NCBI GenBank assembly: GCA_044508835.1
Contig: JBIQHD010000005.1
Location: forward strand, 132,816-196,815
Source: JAKFDI01 sp044508835
GTDB lineage: Bacteria; Pseudomonadota; Gammaproteobacteria; Burkholderiales; Burkholderiaceae_C
Length of the DNA: 64,000 nt
Direction of reading: 5' to 3'
The notes below the pieces were generated by a model. It had not been told where the DNA came from. It searched no databases and saw only the letters and a list, made by a program, of their open reading frames with translations. A program made the position numbers and the translations under genes. Position 1 is the first letter of the stretch. Each line of letters opens with the position of its first letter. Shown piece by piece: positions 8,182-16,269 of this stretch.

Positions 8182-9572
8182 GAAGGCAGCGAGAGACGGC
8201 GCATTTGCGCCAGCGCCGGGTGAGACGCATCGACCGGCAGCAGCATCCCGTTCATATCGGTGAGCCCGAGACCCTGCAGCCACGCCTCGAACTCAGGCGC
8301 ACGTTTGAGCCCAAGCAGATCGCGCAGGTACAGCGCGTCGTGGAACGAGGTGCTCTGGTAGTTGAGCATGATGTCGTCGGCGCCTGGCACGCCCATCACG
8401 AAGTTGACGCCTGCCGTGCCCAGCAGCGTGAGCAGCGTGTCCATGTCGTCCGAATCGGCCTCGGCGTGGTTGGTGTAGCAGACGTCGCAGCCGAGCGGCA
8501 CGCCCAGCAGCTTGCCGCAGAAGTGATCCTCCAGCCCGGCGCGGATGATCTGCTTGCCGTCGCGCAGGTACTCGGGGCCGATGAAGCCGACCACGGTGTT
8601 GGTCAGCAGCGGCGAGAACGCGCGCGCCACGGCGTAGGCGCGCGCTTCGCAGGTCTGCTGGTCCACGCCGTGGTGTGCCTCGGCCGAGAGCGCACTGCCC
8701 TGCCCGGTCTCGAAATACATCACGTCGTCGCCGATCGTGCCGCGGTGCAGCGACAGCGCCGCGCCGTGCGCCTCGCGCAGCAGCGCCAGGTCGATGCCGA
8801 AGCCGCGGTTGGCCTGCTCGGTGCCGGCGATGGACTGGAACACCAGGTCCACCGGCGCGCCTTGCTCGATCATGCGCAGGGTGTTGGTCACATGGGTGAG
8901 CACGCAGGTTTGAGTGGGGATGGCCAGGCGCTGGACGACATCGTCGAGCGCGTGGACGAGCCGGGCCAGGCCGGGCAGGCTGTCGGTGGCCGGGTTGACG
9001 CCGACCACCGCGTCGCCCGCGCCGTACAGCAGGCCGTCGACCACCGAGGCGGCGATGCCGCGCAGGTCGTCGGTCGGGTGGTTGGGCTGCAGGCGCACGG
9101 CCAGGTGGCCCGGCAGGCCGATGGTGTCGCGAAAGCGCGTGACGACCTCGCACTTGCGCGCGACGAGGATCAGGTCCTGGTTGCGCATCAGCTTGCTGAC
9201 CGCCGCAGCCATCTCCGGCGTGATGCCGGGTGCGAGCCGTGCCAGCACCGCGCTGTCGACGGCCGATGCGAGCAGCCAGTCGCGAAACGCGCCGACCGTG
9301 AGCTGTGCCACCGGCGCGAACGCCGCCGCATCGTGCGTGTCGACGATGAGGCGGGTCACCTCGTCGTCCTCGTAGGGAACCAGCGCCTCCTCGAGAAAGC
9401 GCTTCAGCGGCACGTCCGCCAGCGCCAGGCGCGCGGCCATGCGCTCCACATCGGAGGCCGCGGCGATGCCCGCGAGCACGTCGCCCGAGCGCGCCGGCGT
9501 CGCCTTGGCCATGAGCGTGCGCAGGCTGTCGAAGCGAAAGCCCTGCGCGCCGATGCGCTGTCGGTAGTCCAC
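8178..9572 (-). CDS. eutB: Ethanolamine ammonia-lyase heavy chain EutB
   Basis: A 464-residue TIM-barrel catalytic subunit. Recognisable blocks are SGDVLAGIAA, LRFLE-like segment PLKRFLEEALVPYEDDEVTRLI, RLQPNHPTDDLRGIAASVVDGLLYGAGDAVVGVNPATDS (substrate/cobalamin binding), IAGTEQANRGFGIDL, YFETGQGSALSA and GVDQQTCEARAYAVAR. Together with EutC it forms the B12-dependent lyase. The length matches the family. It begins 6 bases after the stop of a small membrane-protein gene and overlaps eutC by 4 bases, so the three form an operon. No ethanolamine transporter or reactivase gene is adjacent in the window. Confidence 0.95.
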   Translation of the reverse strand: MDYRQRIGAQGFRFDSLRTLMAKATPARSGDVLAGIAAASDVERMAARLALADVPLKRFLEEALVPYEDDEVTRLIVDTHDAAAFAPVAQLTVGAFRDWLLASAVDSAVLARLAPGITPEMAAAVSKLMRNQDLILVARKCEVVTRFRDTIGLPGHLAVRLQPNHPTDDLRGIAASVVDGLLYGAGDAVVGVNPATDSLPGLARLVHALDDVVQRLAIPTQTCVLTHVTNTLRMIEQGAPVDLVFQSIAGTEQANRGFGIDLALLREAHGAALSLHRGTIGDDVMYFETGQGSALSAEAHHGVDQQTCEARAYAVARAFSPLLTNTVVGFIGPEYLRDGKQIIRAGLEDHFCGKLLGVPLGCDVCYTNHAEADSDDMDTLLTLLGTAGVNFVMGVPGADDIMLNYQSTSFHDALYLRDLLGLKRAPEFEAWLQGLGLTDMNGMLLPVDASHPALAQMRRLSLPS

Positions 9573-9578
9573 GCCGCC

Positions 9579-10070
9579 TCAGCGCGAGCCGCCGCGATGG
9601 CGTGCCGCCAGCGCGCCGCCAATCGCCAGCCCCGCGGCGAAACCGACATACACCCACGCGAGATTGCGCCGCGACAGCCGCCGCTCGAAGCCCGGCGTGA
9701 GCCGCTGGGGCACGAGCTTGAGGTCGACCGCCGCCGCGACGGCGGTGACGGCGGCGGCGTCGACGACGGCGTTGGCCGGCGTCGGGTGTTTCCGGCGGGC
9801 GCGCAGCAGTTCGTAGAACACGGCCCAAAAGAGCGCGGAGGCGTGGTGCGTGGCGGCGCCGAGCAGCGTGAAGCGCCAGGAGGCATCGTTGCGGCGCAGG
9901 GCGCGTTCGCCCCAGAACCAGTGGCTGGGCGCGTTGACGGCGGCCATGGCGCTGCCGGTGTCGCGGCGGCTGCCGCATGCCATGGCCGCCATCGACAGCG
10001 CGCTGGCAAGGCTGCCCGCGGCGAGCACATGCCGCACGGCGGGGTGGGAAGCAAGGTCGGTCCACGTCAT
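9579..10070 (-). CDS. Hypothetical small membrane-associated protein, first gene of the eut operon
   Basis: A 163-residue protein that I do not recognise. Hydrophobic stretches appear at about residues 14-32 (VLAAGSLASALSMAAMACG), 68-88 (FTLLGAATHHASALFWAVFYEL), 106-115 and 138-155 (AWVYVGFAAGLAIGGALAA), suggesting three or four membrane segments. The central WFWGERALRRNDASWRFTLLGAATHHASALFWAVFYE is rich in Trp/His. Start at 10070 is backed by CCAGGAGCAG upstream on the minus strand. It is followed after 6 bases by eutB, so it is probably co-expressed with the lyase. Its relation to ethanolamine uptake or cobalamin is only a possibility from position. Confidence 0.7.
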   Translation of the reverse strand: MTWTDLASHPAVRHVLAAGSLASALSMAAMACGSRRDTGSAMAAVNAPSHWFWGERALRRNDASWRFTLLGAATHHASALFWAVFYELLRARRKHPTPANAVVDAAAVTAVAAAVDLKLVPQRLTPGFERRLSRRNLAWVYVGFAAGLAIGGALAARHRGGSR

Positions 10071-10233
10071 GGTTGGCTGCTCCTGGAACGGTGCCGGACA
10101 ACGCCGTCGGTCGGGCTGCCCCGGCGCATGTGCGAGACAGCAAGAGACGTTCCCTGCGCCCGCCGACAAGGCGCGGCCGCCTGTGCGACGATGCCGGGCT
10201 CCCCGTTTCCTTCTCCCTTTCCGGACGACACGC

Positions 10234-10899
10234 ATGCTTTCCACCGCCGACGCCATCCGTTCCCGCCGCTCCGTGCGCGGCTTCCTGCCCAAGCCGGTTC
10301 CCGCCGAGACGCTGCGCGCGGTGTTCGAGCTGGCGCAATGGGCGCCCTCGAACTGCAACACCCAGCCGTGGATCACGCACGTGGCCTCGGGTGAAACCTG
10401 CGAGCTGCTGCGCCGGCGCATCTCGGACGCGGCGCAGGATCCGGCGCGCAACGCGCCGGACTTTCCCTATGACGGCAAGTACGCCGGCATCTACCGCGAG
10501 CGCCAGATCGACGCGGCGGTGCGGCTGTGGGGCGCGATGAACATCACCCGCGAAGACAAGGCCGGCCGCGCCGCCAGCTTCGCGCGCAACTTCGCCTTCT
10601 TCGGCGCGCCGCACGTGGCCTTCCTGTTCCTGCCCGAGCCCTTCGGCCTGCGTGAGGCGGCCGATTGCGGCATGTACGCGCAGACGCTGATGCTCGCGCT
10701 CACGGCGCACGGCCTCGCGTCATGCCCGCAAACGGCATTGAGCTACCACGCGCCCATCGTGCGCGAGCTGCTGTCGGTGCCGGATTCGCACAAGCTGCTG
10801 TTCGGCCTGTCCTTCGGCTACGAGGATCCGGCAGTGCCGGCGAACGAATGCCGCACCGAACGGGCGCCGCTGGAGGCCTCGGTGCGGTTCCACGAATAA
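10234..10899 (+). CDS. Nitroreductase family flavoprotein
   Basis: A 221-residue FMN enzyme. The N-terminal AIRSRRSVRGFLPKPVP is the phosphate-binding RRSxR motif, AQWAPSNCNTQPWITHVAS is the conserved PSxxNxQPW block, and LMLALTAHGLASCPQTALSYH covers the C-terminal FMN/dimer region. Such enzymes reduce nitro groups, quinones or enones with NAD(P)H; the natural substrate is not evident. It is transcribed divergently from the eut operon, with 163 bases between start codons. Start at 10234 gives the family-typical MLSTADAIRSRRSVR; longer readings run into the intergenic region. No cofactor-specific residues were examined further. Confidence 0.92.
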   Translation: MLSTADAIRSRRSVRGFLPKPVPAETLRAVFELAQWAPSNCNTQPWITHVASGETCELLRRRISDAAQDPARNAPDFPYDGKYAGIYRERQIDAAVRLWGAMNITREDKAGRAASFARNFAFFGAPHVAFLFLPEPFGLREAADCGMYAQTLMLALTAHGLASCPQTALSYHAPIVRELLSVPDSHKLLFGLSFGYEDPAVPANECRTERAPLEASVRFHE

Positions 10900-10926
10900 A
10901 CGGCGCCGCGCGATGCGGCGGACGGG

Positions 10927-11214
10927 TCAGCCGAAGAAGTGGCGGAACACCTCGGGCTCGTTCACCTCGCGGATCACGAGGCCGGCGATGGCTTCGCGAA
11001 ACGGCGTCGGCTCGGGCACGGCGGACAGCGCGGCCGGCATGGTCACGTTCCATGCGGCGTTGAAATCGGCGACGGGCCGGGCGCCCGCCGCGGCGGGGGC
11101 TGCGCGCTGCGTCAAGGTGTGCGCCAGCGAGGCCAGTTCGTCCCACTCCATGAAGTCCTTGAAGCCAAGGAGCTGGTAGGTCGGCGTGGCGGGCTGCGGT
11201 GCGCGCGGGTTCAT
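10927..11214 (-). CDS. Hypothetical protein, 95 residues
   Basis: A 95-residue acidic/neutral protein with no domain that I recognise. It contains the segment YQLLGFKDFMEWDELASLAHTLTQR and ends in GLVIREVNEPEVFRHFFG, with a Pro/Ala-rich linker between (residues about 37-50). No signal peptide or membrane segment is visible. The start at 11214 is supported by position; a reading extending to 11520 on the same frame would run through the promoter region of the formate dehydrogenase operon and is unlikely. It is convergent with the nitroreductase and divergent from the fds genes. Coding status is inferred mainly from codon bias and the structured hydrophobic pattern. Confidence 0.5.
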   Translation of the reverse strand: MNPRAPQPATPTYQLLGFKDFMEWDELASLAHTLTQRAAPAAAGARPVADFNAAWNVTMPAALSAVPEPTPFREAIAGLVIREVNEPEVFRHFFG

Positions 11215-11425
11215 GGGGTGGCCCTCGGTTCGGTATTTGTAGCGAAGCGTATCGAAGGCGGCTCCGGCGCAGCCGGGGAAAAGCCGGCAAAGCATGCGCC
11301 AATTCGGCCGCCGCGCGCGGCCTGAACCGACGCCGCATAGCCGGCGGGTGGCCGGCATAGACTCGCCGTGATTGCCCCTCCCGTGCCTGGCGGCGCCCAC
11401 CGCGCGCCGCGCGCCGTTTTCCGCC
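11215..11425. promoter_or_regulatory. Divergent intergenic region upstream of the NAD-formate dehydrogenase operon
   Basis: 211 bases without a gene. A TAGACT -10-like hexamer at about 11359-11364 faces the fds operon and matches similar TAGAGT/TAGACT elements before other genes in this window. On the other side a lower-GC stretch (TCGGTATTTGTAGCGAAGCGTATCG, split around 11228-11252) probably holds the promoter of the small minus-strand gene. No clear operator was identified. Confidence 0.3.
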
Positions 11426-13237
11426 ATGAAGTCCTCGTCCCTGCTCGCCCCTTCCGACGTGGTCGCCACCCTGAGCGCCGACGAGATGCGCCAGCGCATC
11501 CGGCGCCGCGGCCGGCTCAAGGGGCGGCAGCCGGACGACGCCGCGCTGGCCGAGGTGCGCGCCCTGCTCGGCGCGGCACCGGCCGGCGGCTGGCCGCGCG
11601 ACCGGCTGATCGAGCACCTGCACCTGTTGAACGACCGGTTCGGCGGGCTGCACGAGGGCCACCTGGTCGCGCTCGCGCGCGAGACCGGCGTGCCGATGGC
11701 CGAGGTGTACGAGGTCGCGAGCTTCTATCACCACTTCGAGCTGCTGCGCGGCGGCGAGGCGGCGCCGGCGCTGACCGTGCGCGTGTGCAGCGGGCTGAGC
11801 TGCGAGCTGGCCGGCGCGCAGGACCTGCTCGCGCGGCTGCCGGCGCTGCTGGGCGGCGGCGTGCGCGTGATCCCCGCGCCCTGCGTCGGCCGCTGCGAGC
11901 AGGCGCCGGTGGCGGTGGTGCACCAGCGGCCGGTGCCGCAGGCGTCGCCCGAGGGCGTGGCCCGGTGCGTGGCCGCGGGCGGGACGGCGCATCCGGCGGC
12001 GGCCGCCGCCCCGTCGTTCGACCCGGCCGCGCAGGCGCCGTGCGAGATCACCACCGGCCCGGCCGACGTCAGCCCGGCTTGCGTCGGCTACGCCGCCTAC
12101 CGCGCCGCCGGCGGCTACGCGCTCGCGGCCGACGTGGTCGCGCAGCGCCTTGCTGCCGACGAGGTGCTGAAGGCGCTGGAAGACGCCGGCCTGCGCGGCC
12201 TCGGCGGCGCGGGCTTTCCGGCGGGGCGCAAGTGGCGCATCGTGCGCGAGCAGCCGGCGCCGCGGCTGATGGCGGTGAACATCGACGAGGGCGAGCCCGG
12301 CACCTTCAAGGACCGCACCTACCTGGAGCGCGACCCGCACCGCTTCCTCGAAGGCATGCTCGTCGCCGCGGCGGCGGTGGGCGTCGAGGCCTGCTACCTC
12401 TACCTGCGCGACGAGTACGCCGGCTGCCGCGCGCTGCTCGCGCAGGCCATCGCCGACCTGCGGCGCGAGGCGCCCTTCCCGCTGCCGCGCATCGAGCTGC
12501 GGCGCGGCGCTGGCGCCTACATCTGCGGGGAGGAGTCGGCCATGCTGGAAAGCATCGAAGGCCGGCGCGGCGAGCCGCGCCTGCGCCCGCCCTACATCGC
12601 GCAGGTGGGCCTGTTCGGGCGCCCGACGCTGGAGCACAACTTCGAGACGCTGTACTGGGTGCGCGACATCGTGCAGCGCGGCGCCGCCTGGTTCGCCGGC
12701 TTCGGCCGCCACGGCCGCACGGGCCTGCGCAGCTTCAGCGTGAGCGGGCGGGTGAAGCGCCCCGGCGTGAAGCTCGCACCGGCCGGCATCACGCTGCGCG
12801 AGCTGGTCCATGAATACTGCGGCGGCATGGCCGATGGCCACGTGCTGTATGCCTACCTGCCGGGCGGCGCCTCGGGCGGCATCCTGCCGGCGGCGATGGC
12901 CGACATTCCCCTCGACTTCGACACCCTGCAGCCGCACGGCTGCTTCATCGGCTCGGCGGCGGTCATCGTGCTCGGCCAGCACGACCGCGCGCGCGACGCC
13001 GCGCTGAACATGATGCGGTTCTTCGCCGACGAGAGCTGCGGCCAGTGCACGCCCTGCCGCGTGGGCACCGACAAGGCGGCGCGGCTGATGGAAGCCGAGG
13101 ACTGGGACAACGGCACGCTCGCCGACCTGGGCGAGGTGATGGCCGACGCGTCCATCTGCGGGCTGGGGCAGGCGGCGCCCAACCCGATCCGCTGCGTGCA
13201 GCGGCATTTCGCGCACGAGATCGGAGGGGCCGCATGA
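11426..13237 (+). CDS. fdsB: NAD-dependent formate dehydrogenase, fused gamma (NuoE-like) and beta (NuoF-like) subunits
   Basis: A 603-residue fusion. Residues about 20-185 are NuoE/FdsG-like with [2Fe-2S] cysteines in VRVCSGLSCELAG and APCVGRCEQAP. Residues about 220-600 are NuoF/FdsB-like: GLRGLGGAGFPAGRKW (FMN/NAD), NIDEGEPGTFKDR, GAGAYICGEESAMLESIEG, and the [4Fe-4S] site ESCGQCTPCRVGT with a later Cys in ICGLGQ. It passes electrons from FdsA to NAD+ via FMN. In most Fds complexes the two parts are separate genes. The stop overlaps the fdsA ATG (ATGA), so translation is coupled. Start at 11426 gives MKSSSLLAPSDV; an earlier ATG at 11372 lies close to the -10 element. Confidence 0.92.
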   Translation: MKSSSLLAPSDVVATLSADEMRQRIRRRGRLKGRQPDDAALAEVRALLGAAPAGGWPRDRLIEHLHLLNDRFGGLHEGHLVALARETGVPMAEVYEVASFYHHFELLRGGEAAPALTVRVCSGLSCELAGAQDLLARLPALLGGGVRVIPAPCVGRCEQAPVAVVHQRPVPQASPEGVARCVAAGGTAHPAAAAAPSFDPAAQAPCEITTGPADVSPACVGYAAYRAAGGYALAADVVAQRLAADEVLKALEDAGLRGLGGAGFPAGRKWRIVREQPAPRLMAVNIDEGEPGTFKDRTYLERDPHRFLEGMLVAAAAVGVEACYLYLRDEYAGCRALLAQAIADLRREAPFPLPRIELRRGAGAYICGEESAMLESIEGRRGEPRLRPPYIAQVGLFGRPTLEHNFETLYWVRDIVQRGAAWFAGFGRHGRTGLRSFSVSGRVKRPGVKLAPAGITLRELVHEYCGGMADGHVLYAYLPGGASGGILPAAMADIPLDFDTLQPHGCFIGSAAVIVLGQHDRARDAALNMMRFFADESCGQCTPCRVGTDKAARLMEAEDWDNGTLADLGEVMADASICGLGQAAPNPIRCVQRHFAHEIGGAA

Positions 13238-16089
13238 ACGCGCCCGAGAAGCTCGTGCCTGTGCAGGCGGCGCACGTCGACATCACGCTGGACGGCCGCC
13301 GCGTCCAGGCCCTCGAAGGCGAGACGCTGCTGGGCGTGGCACGCCGCGAGGGCATCGACCTCCCGACCCTGTGCTTCAAGGACGGCTATCGCCCCGACGG
13401 CAACTGCCGCGCCTGCGTGGTGGAGGTGGCGGGCGAGCGCACGCTGGCGCCGAGCTGCTGCCGCCACGTGCTGCCCGGCATGGACGTGAAGACGGACAGC
13501 GAGCGCGCGAGGAAGAGCCGGCGCCTGGTGCTGGAGATGCTGCTGGCCGACCTGCCCGACACCGGCCACAAGTGGGCCGACGCCGCCGGCGCCCGGCCGC
13601 ACGGCGAGCTGAGCGACTGGGCGGCCCGCGAAGGCGTGACGGTGCGCCCCGCATTGCGGGCCCTGCGCCGCGGGCAACCGGCGCCGGACGTGTCGCACCC
13701 TGCCATGGCGGTGAACCTCGACGCCTGCATCCAGTGCACCCGCTGCGTGCGCGCCTGCCGCGAGGAGCAGGTCAACGACGTCATCGGCTATGCCGGGCGC
13801 GGCGCGCACAGCCGCATCGTCTTCGACCTCGCCGACCCGATGGGCGAGAGCACCTGCGTCGCCTGCGGCGAATGCGTGCAGGCCTGCCCCACGGGCGCGC
13901 TCATGCCCAAGACGCTGCTCGGCTCGCAGGTGGTAGACAGGCGGGTGGATTCGGTGTGCCCGTTCTGCGGCGTCGGCTGCCTGCTCACCTACAACGTGCG
14001 CGGCAACACCATCGTGAGCGTCGAGGGCCGCGACGGCCCGGCCAACCACGGCCGGCTGTGCGTGAAGGGCCGCTTCGGCTTCGACTACGCGAGCCATCCG
14101 CAGCGCCTGACGAAGCCGCTGATCCGCCGGCCCGGCGTGCCCAAGGACCCGCAGTCCACGCCGAACCCGGGCGACTGGTCGGCGGTGTTCCGCGAAGCGA
14201 CCTGGGAAGAAGCACTCGATCTCGCCGGCGGCACGCTGCGCCGCCTGCGCGACACGCACGGCCCGAAGTCGCTCGCCGGCTTCGGCTCGGCCAAGGGCAG
14301 CAACGAGGAGGCCTACCTCTTCCAGAAGCTCGTGCGCACCGGCTTCGGCAGCAACAACGTCGACCACTGCACGCGGCTGTGCCATGCGTCCAGCGTGGCG
14401 GCGCTGCTCGAGGGCGTGGGCTCGGGCGCGGTCAGCAACCCGGCGGGCGACGTCGAGCATGCAGAGGTGATCCTCGTCATCGGCTCCAACCCCACGGCCA
14501 ACCATCCGGTGGCGGCCACCTGGATGAAGAACGCGGCGAAGCGCGGCGCGAGGATCGTGCTCGCCGACCCGCGCCGCACCGAGCTTTCGCGCCACGCCTG
14601 GCGCACGCTGCAGTTCAACGCCGACACCGACGTGGCGATGCTCAACGCGCTGATCCACACGGTGATCGACGAAGGCCTGGTGAACGAGGGCTTCGTGCGC
14701 GAGCGCGTCGCCAACTACGAGGCGCTGCGCGAGAACGTGCGCGGCTACAGCCCCGAGGCGATGGCGCCGATCTGCGGCATCCCCGCCGAGACGCTGCGCG
14801 AGGTGGCGCGCGCCTTCGCCACGGCGAAGAGCGCAATGATCCTGTGGGGCATGGGCGTGAGCCAGCACGTGCACGGCACCGACAACGCGCGCTGCCTGAT
14901 CGCGCTCGTCTCGGTCACCGGCCAGATCGGCAAGCCCGGCTCGGGGCTGCACCCGCTGCGCGGCCAGAACAACGTGCAGGGCGCGAGCGACGCCGGGCTG
15001 ATCCCGATGATGTTCCCCAACTACCAGCGCGTGGACGACGCGCAGGCGCATGCGTGGTTCGAGGACTTCTGGCGCACGCCACTCGACCGCACGCCCGGCT
15101 ACACCGTGGTGGAGATCATGCACAAGGCGCTCGCGCCCGACAGCGACCCGCACAAAGTGCGCGGCATGTATGTCATGGGCGAGAACCCGGCGATGAGCGA
15201 CCCGGACCTGAACCACGCGCGCCACGCCCTCGCCTCGCTGGAGCACCTGGTGGTGCAGGACCTCTTCCTGACGGAGACCGCGTGGCTCGCCGACGTGGTG
15301 CTGCCCGCCAGCGCCTGGCCCGAGAAGAGCGGCACGGTGAGCAACACCGACCGCATGGTGCAGCTCGGCCGCCGCGCGCTCGACCTGCCGGGGCAGGCAC
15401 GGCAGGACCTGTGGATCATCCAGCAGATGGCGCGGCGCCTCGGCCTCGGCTGGCACTACGAGGGCGAGGAATCGGGCGTGGCCGCGGTGTACGAGGAGAT
15501 GCGCCGCGCCATGCACGGCGCCATCGCCGGCATCACCTGGGAGCGGCTGCAGCGCGAGGACAGCATCACCTACCCCTGCCTCGCTGCCGACGACCCGGGC
15601 CGGCCGATCGTCTTCGACGACCGCTTCCCCACGCCCGACGGCCGCGTGAAGCTGGTGCCGGCCGACATCATCCCCGCCGCCGAGCGGCCCGATGCCGACT
15701 ACCCCTTCGTGCTCATCACCGGCCGCCAGCTCGAGCACTGGCACACCGGCAGCATGACGCGCCGCACGCAGGTGCTCGACGCCCTGGAGCCGGTCGCCAC
15801 CGCCTCGCTGCACGGCGAGGACCTGGCGCGCCTGGGCCTGCAGCCCGGCGACGCGCTCACCCTGCGCTCGCGCCGCGGCGAGGTGGCGCTGCACGCCCGC
15901 CGCGACGACGGCACGCCGCGCGGCGCGGTGTTCGTGCCCTTCGCCTACTACGAGGCCGCGGCCAACCTGATGACGAACGCCGCGCTCGACCCCTTCGGCA
16001 AGATCCCGGAGTTCAAGTACTGCGCGGTGCAGGTGCTGGCGGGCGGCACGCCGGCGGCGAGCGTGGGCTACGGGCGCCTGAACGCCTGA
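13234..16089 (+). CDS. fdsA: NAD-dependent formate dehydrogenase alpha subunit, Mo/W-bis-MGD
   Basis: A 951-residue cytoplasmic catalytic subunit. The N-terminal NuoG-like part has a [2Fe-2S] domain (TLCFKDGYRPDGNCRACVVEV), then two [4Fe-4S] motifs (CIQCTRCVRACREEQ and CVACGECVQACPTG) and the MoCo-domain cluster CPFCGVGCLLTY. In NNVDHCTRLCHASSV the Mo/W ligand should be Cys383, with His384 beside it, so this is the Cys and not the selenocysteine form. It oxidises formate to CO2, and some relatives run in reverse. No fdsC/fdsD-like gene follows; the sulfur-transfer chaperone FdhD is encoded about 21 kb away. A strong hairpin follows 85 bases downstream. Confidence 0.95.
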   Translation: MNAPEKLVPVQAAHVDITLDGRRVQALEGETLLGVARREGIDLPTLCFKDGYRPDGNCRACVVEVAGERTLAPSCCRHVLPGMDVKTDSERARKSRRLVLEMLLADLPDTGHKWADAAGARPHGELSDWAAREGVTVRPALRALRRGQPAPDVSHPAMAVNLDACIQCTRCVRACREEQVNDVIGYAGRGAHSRIVFDLADPMGESTCVACGECVQACPTGALMPKTLLGSQVVDRRVDSVCPFCGVGCLLTYNVRGNTIVSVEGRDGPANHGRLCVKGRFGFDYASHPQRLTKPLIRRPGVPKDPQSTPNPGDWSAVFREATWEEALDLAGGTLRRLRDTHGPKSLAGFGSAKGSNEEAYLFQKLVRTGFGSNNVDHCTRLCHASSVAALLEGVGSGAVSNPAGDVEHAEVILVIGSNPTANHPVAATWMKNAAKRGARIVLADPRRTELSRHAWRTLQFNADTDVAMLNALIHTVIDEGLVNEGFVRERVANYEALRENVRGYSPEAMAPICGIPAETLREVARAFATAKSAMILWGMGVSQHVHGTDNARCLIALVSVTGQIGKPGSGLHPLRGQNNVQGASDAGLIPMMFPNYQRVDDAQAHAWFEDFWRTPLDRTPGYTVVEIMHKALAPDSDPHKVRGMYVMGENPAMSDPDLNHARHALASLEHLVVQDLFLTETAWLADVVLPASAWPEKSGTVSNTDRMVQLGRRALDLPGQARQDLWIIQQMARRLGLGWHYEGEESGVAAVYEEMRRAMHGAIAGITWERLQREDSITYPCLAADDPGRPIVFDDRFPTPDGRVKLVPADIIPAAERPDADYPFVLITGRQLEHWHTGSMTRRTQVLDALEPVATASLHGEDLARLGLQPGDALTLRSRRGEVALHARRDDGTPRGAVFVPFAYYEAAANLMTNAALDPFGKIPEFKYCAVQVLAGGTPAASVGYGRLNA

Positions 16090-16174
16090 ACACCTGAGCC
16101 GCGGCGCGGCCGCCGTCCGCCGGGCCCGCGCCGGCCCGACCGTCCCTCCCGCCATGGAACCGGCAGGCCGCCAC

Positions 16175-16216
16175 GGGGAAACCATGGGGCCGTGCGCCCC
16201 GCCCCATGGTTTCCCC
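16175..16216 (+). terminator. Perfect 16-bp inverted repeat hairpin after fdsA
   Basis: The left arm GGGGAAACCATGGGGC (16175-16190) and right arm GCCCCATGGTTTCCCC (16201-16216) are exact complements around a 10-base loop. It sits 85 bases after the fdsA stop and 46 bases before the TetR ATG. There is no long T tract, so it could be a terminator without a classical U-run, an mRNA 3'-end stabiliser, or a protein-binding site. The arms include CCATGG, so the ATG at 16206 is probably not a gene start. Confidence 0.55.
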
Positions 16217-16242
16217 GCAGACACCCGCGCGGAAGCCGCGCC

Positions 16243-16269
16243 TAATATGTGAACATGAATTCATGTTCA
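16243..16269 (+). promoter_or_regulatory. Promoter -10 and perfect 20-bp palindromic operator of the TetR gene
   Basis: TAATAT at 16243-16248 is a good -10 element. It abuts TGAACATGAATTCATGTTCA (16250-16269), a perfect 20-bp palindrome. A repressor bound there would cover the transcription start, the classical place for TetR autoregulation. The first possible ATG (16263) falls inside the palindrome, so translation may instead begin at TTG 16284 or GTG 16290 downstream. Confidence 0.7.

Noticed and set aside
7384..10070. Ethanolamine microcompartment locus
   Set aside because: Only eutB and eutC plus an unknown gene are present. No shell proteins, EutE/EutG-like dehydrogenases or EutA were found nearby.
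12853..16224. Minus-strand open frame of about 1120 codons opposite fdsA
   Set aside because: It is antisense to a gene with clear family motifs and has no start signal or domain of its own.
16206..16262. ATG at 16206 as start of the TetR regulator
   Set aside because: It lies in the hairpin arm and upstream of the -10 element and the operator palindrome, so transcription probably begins after it.
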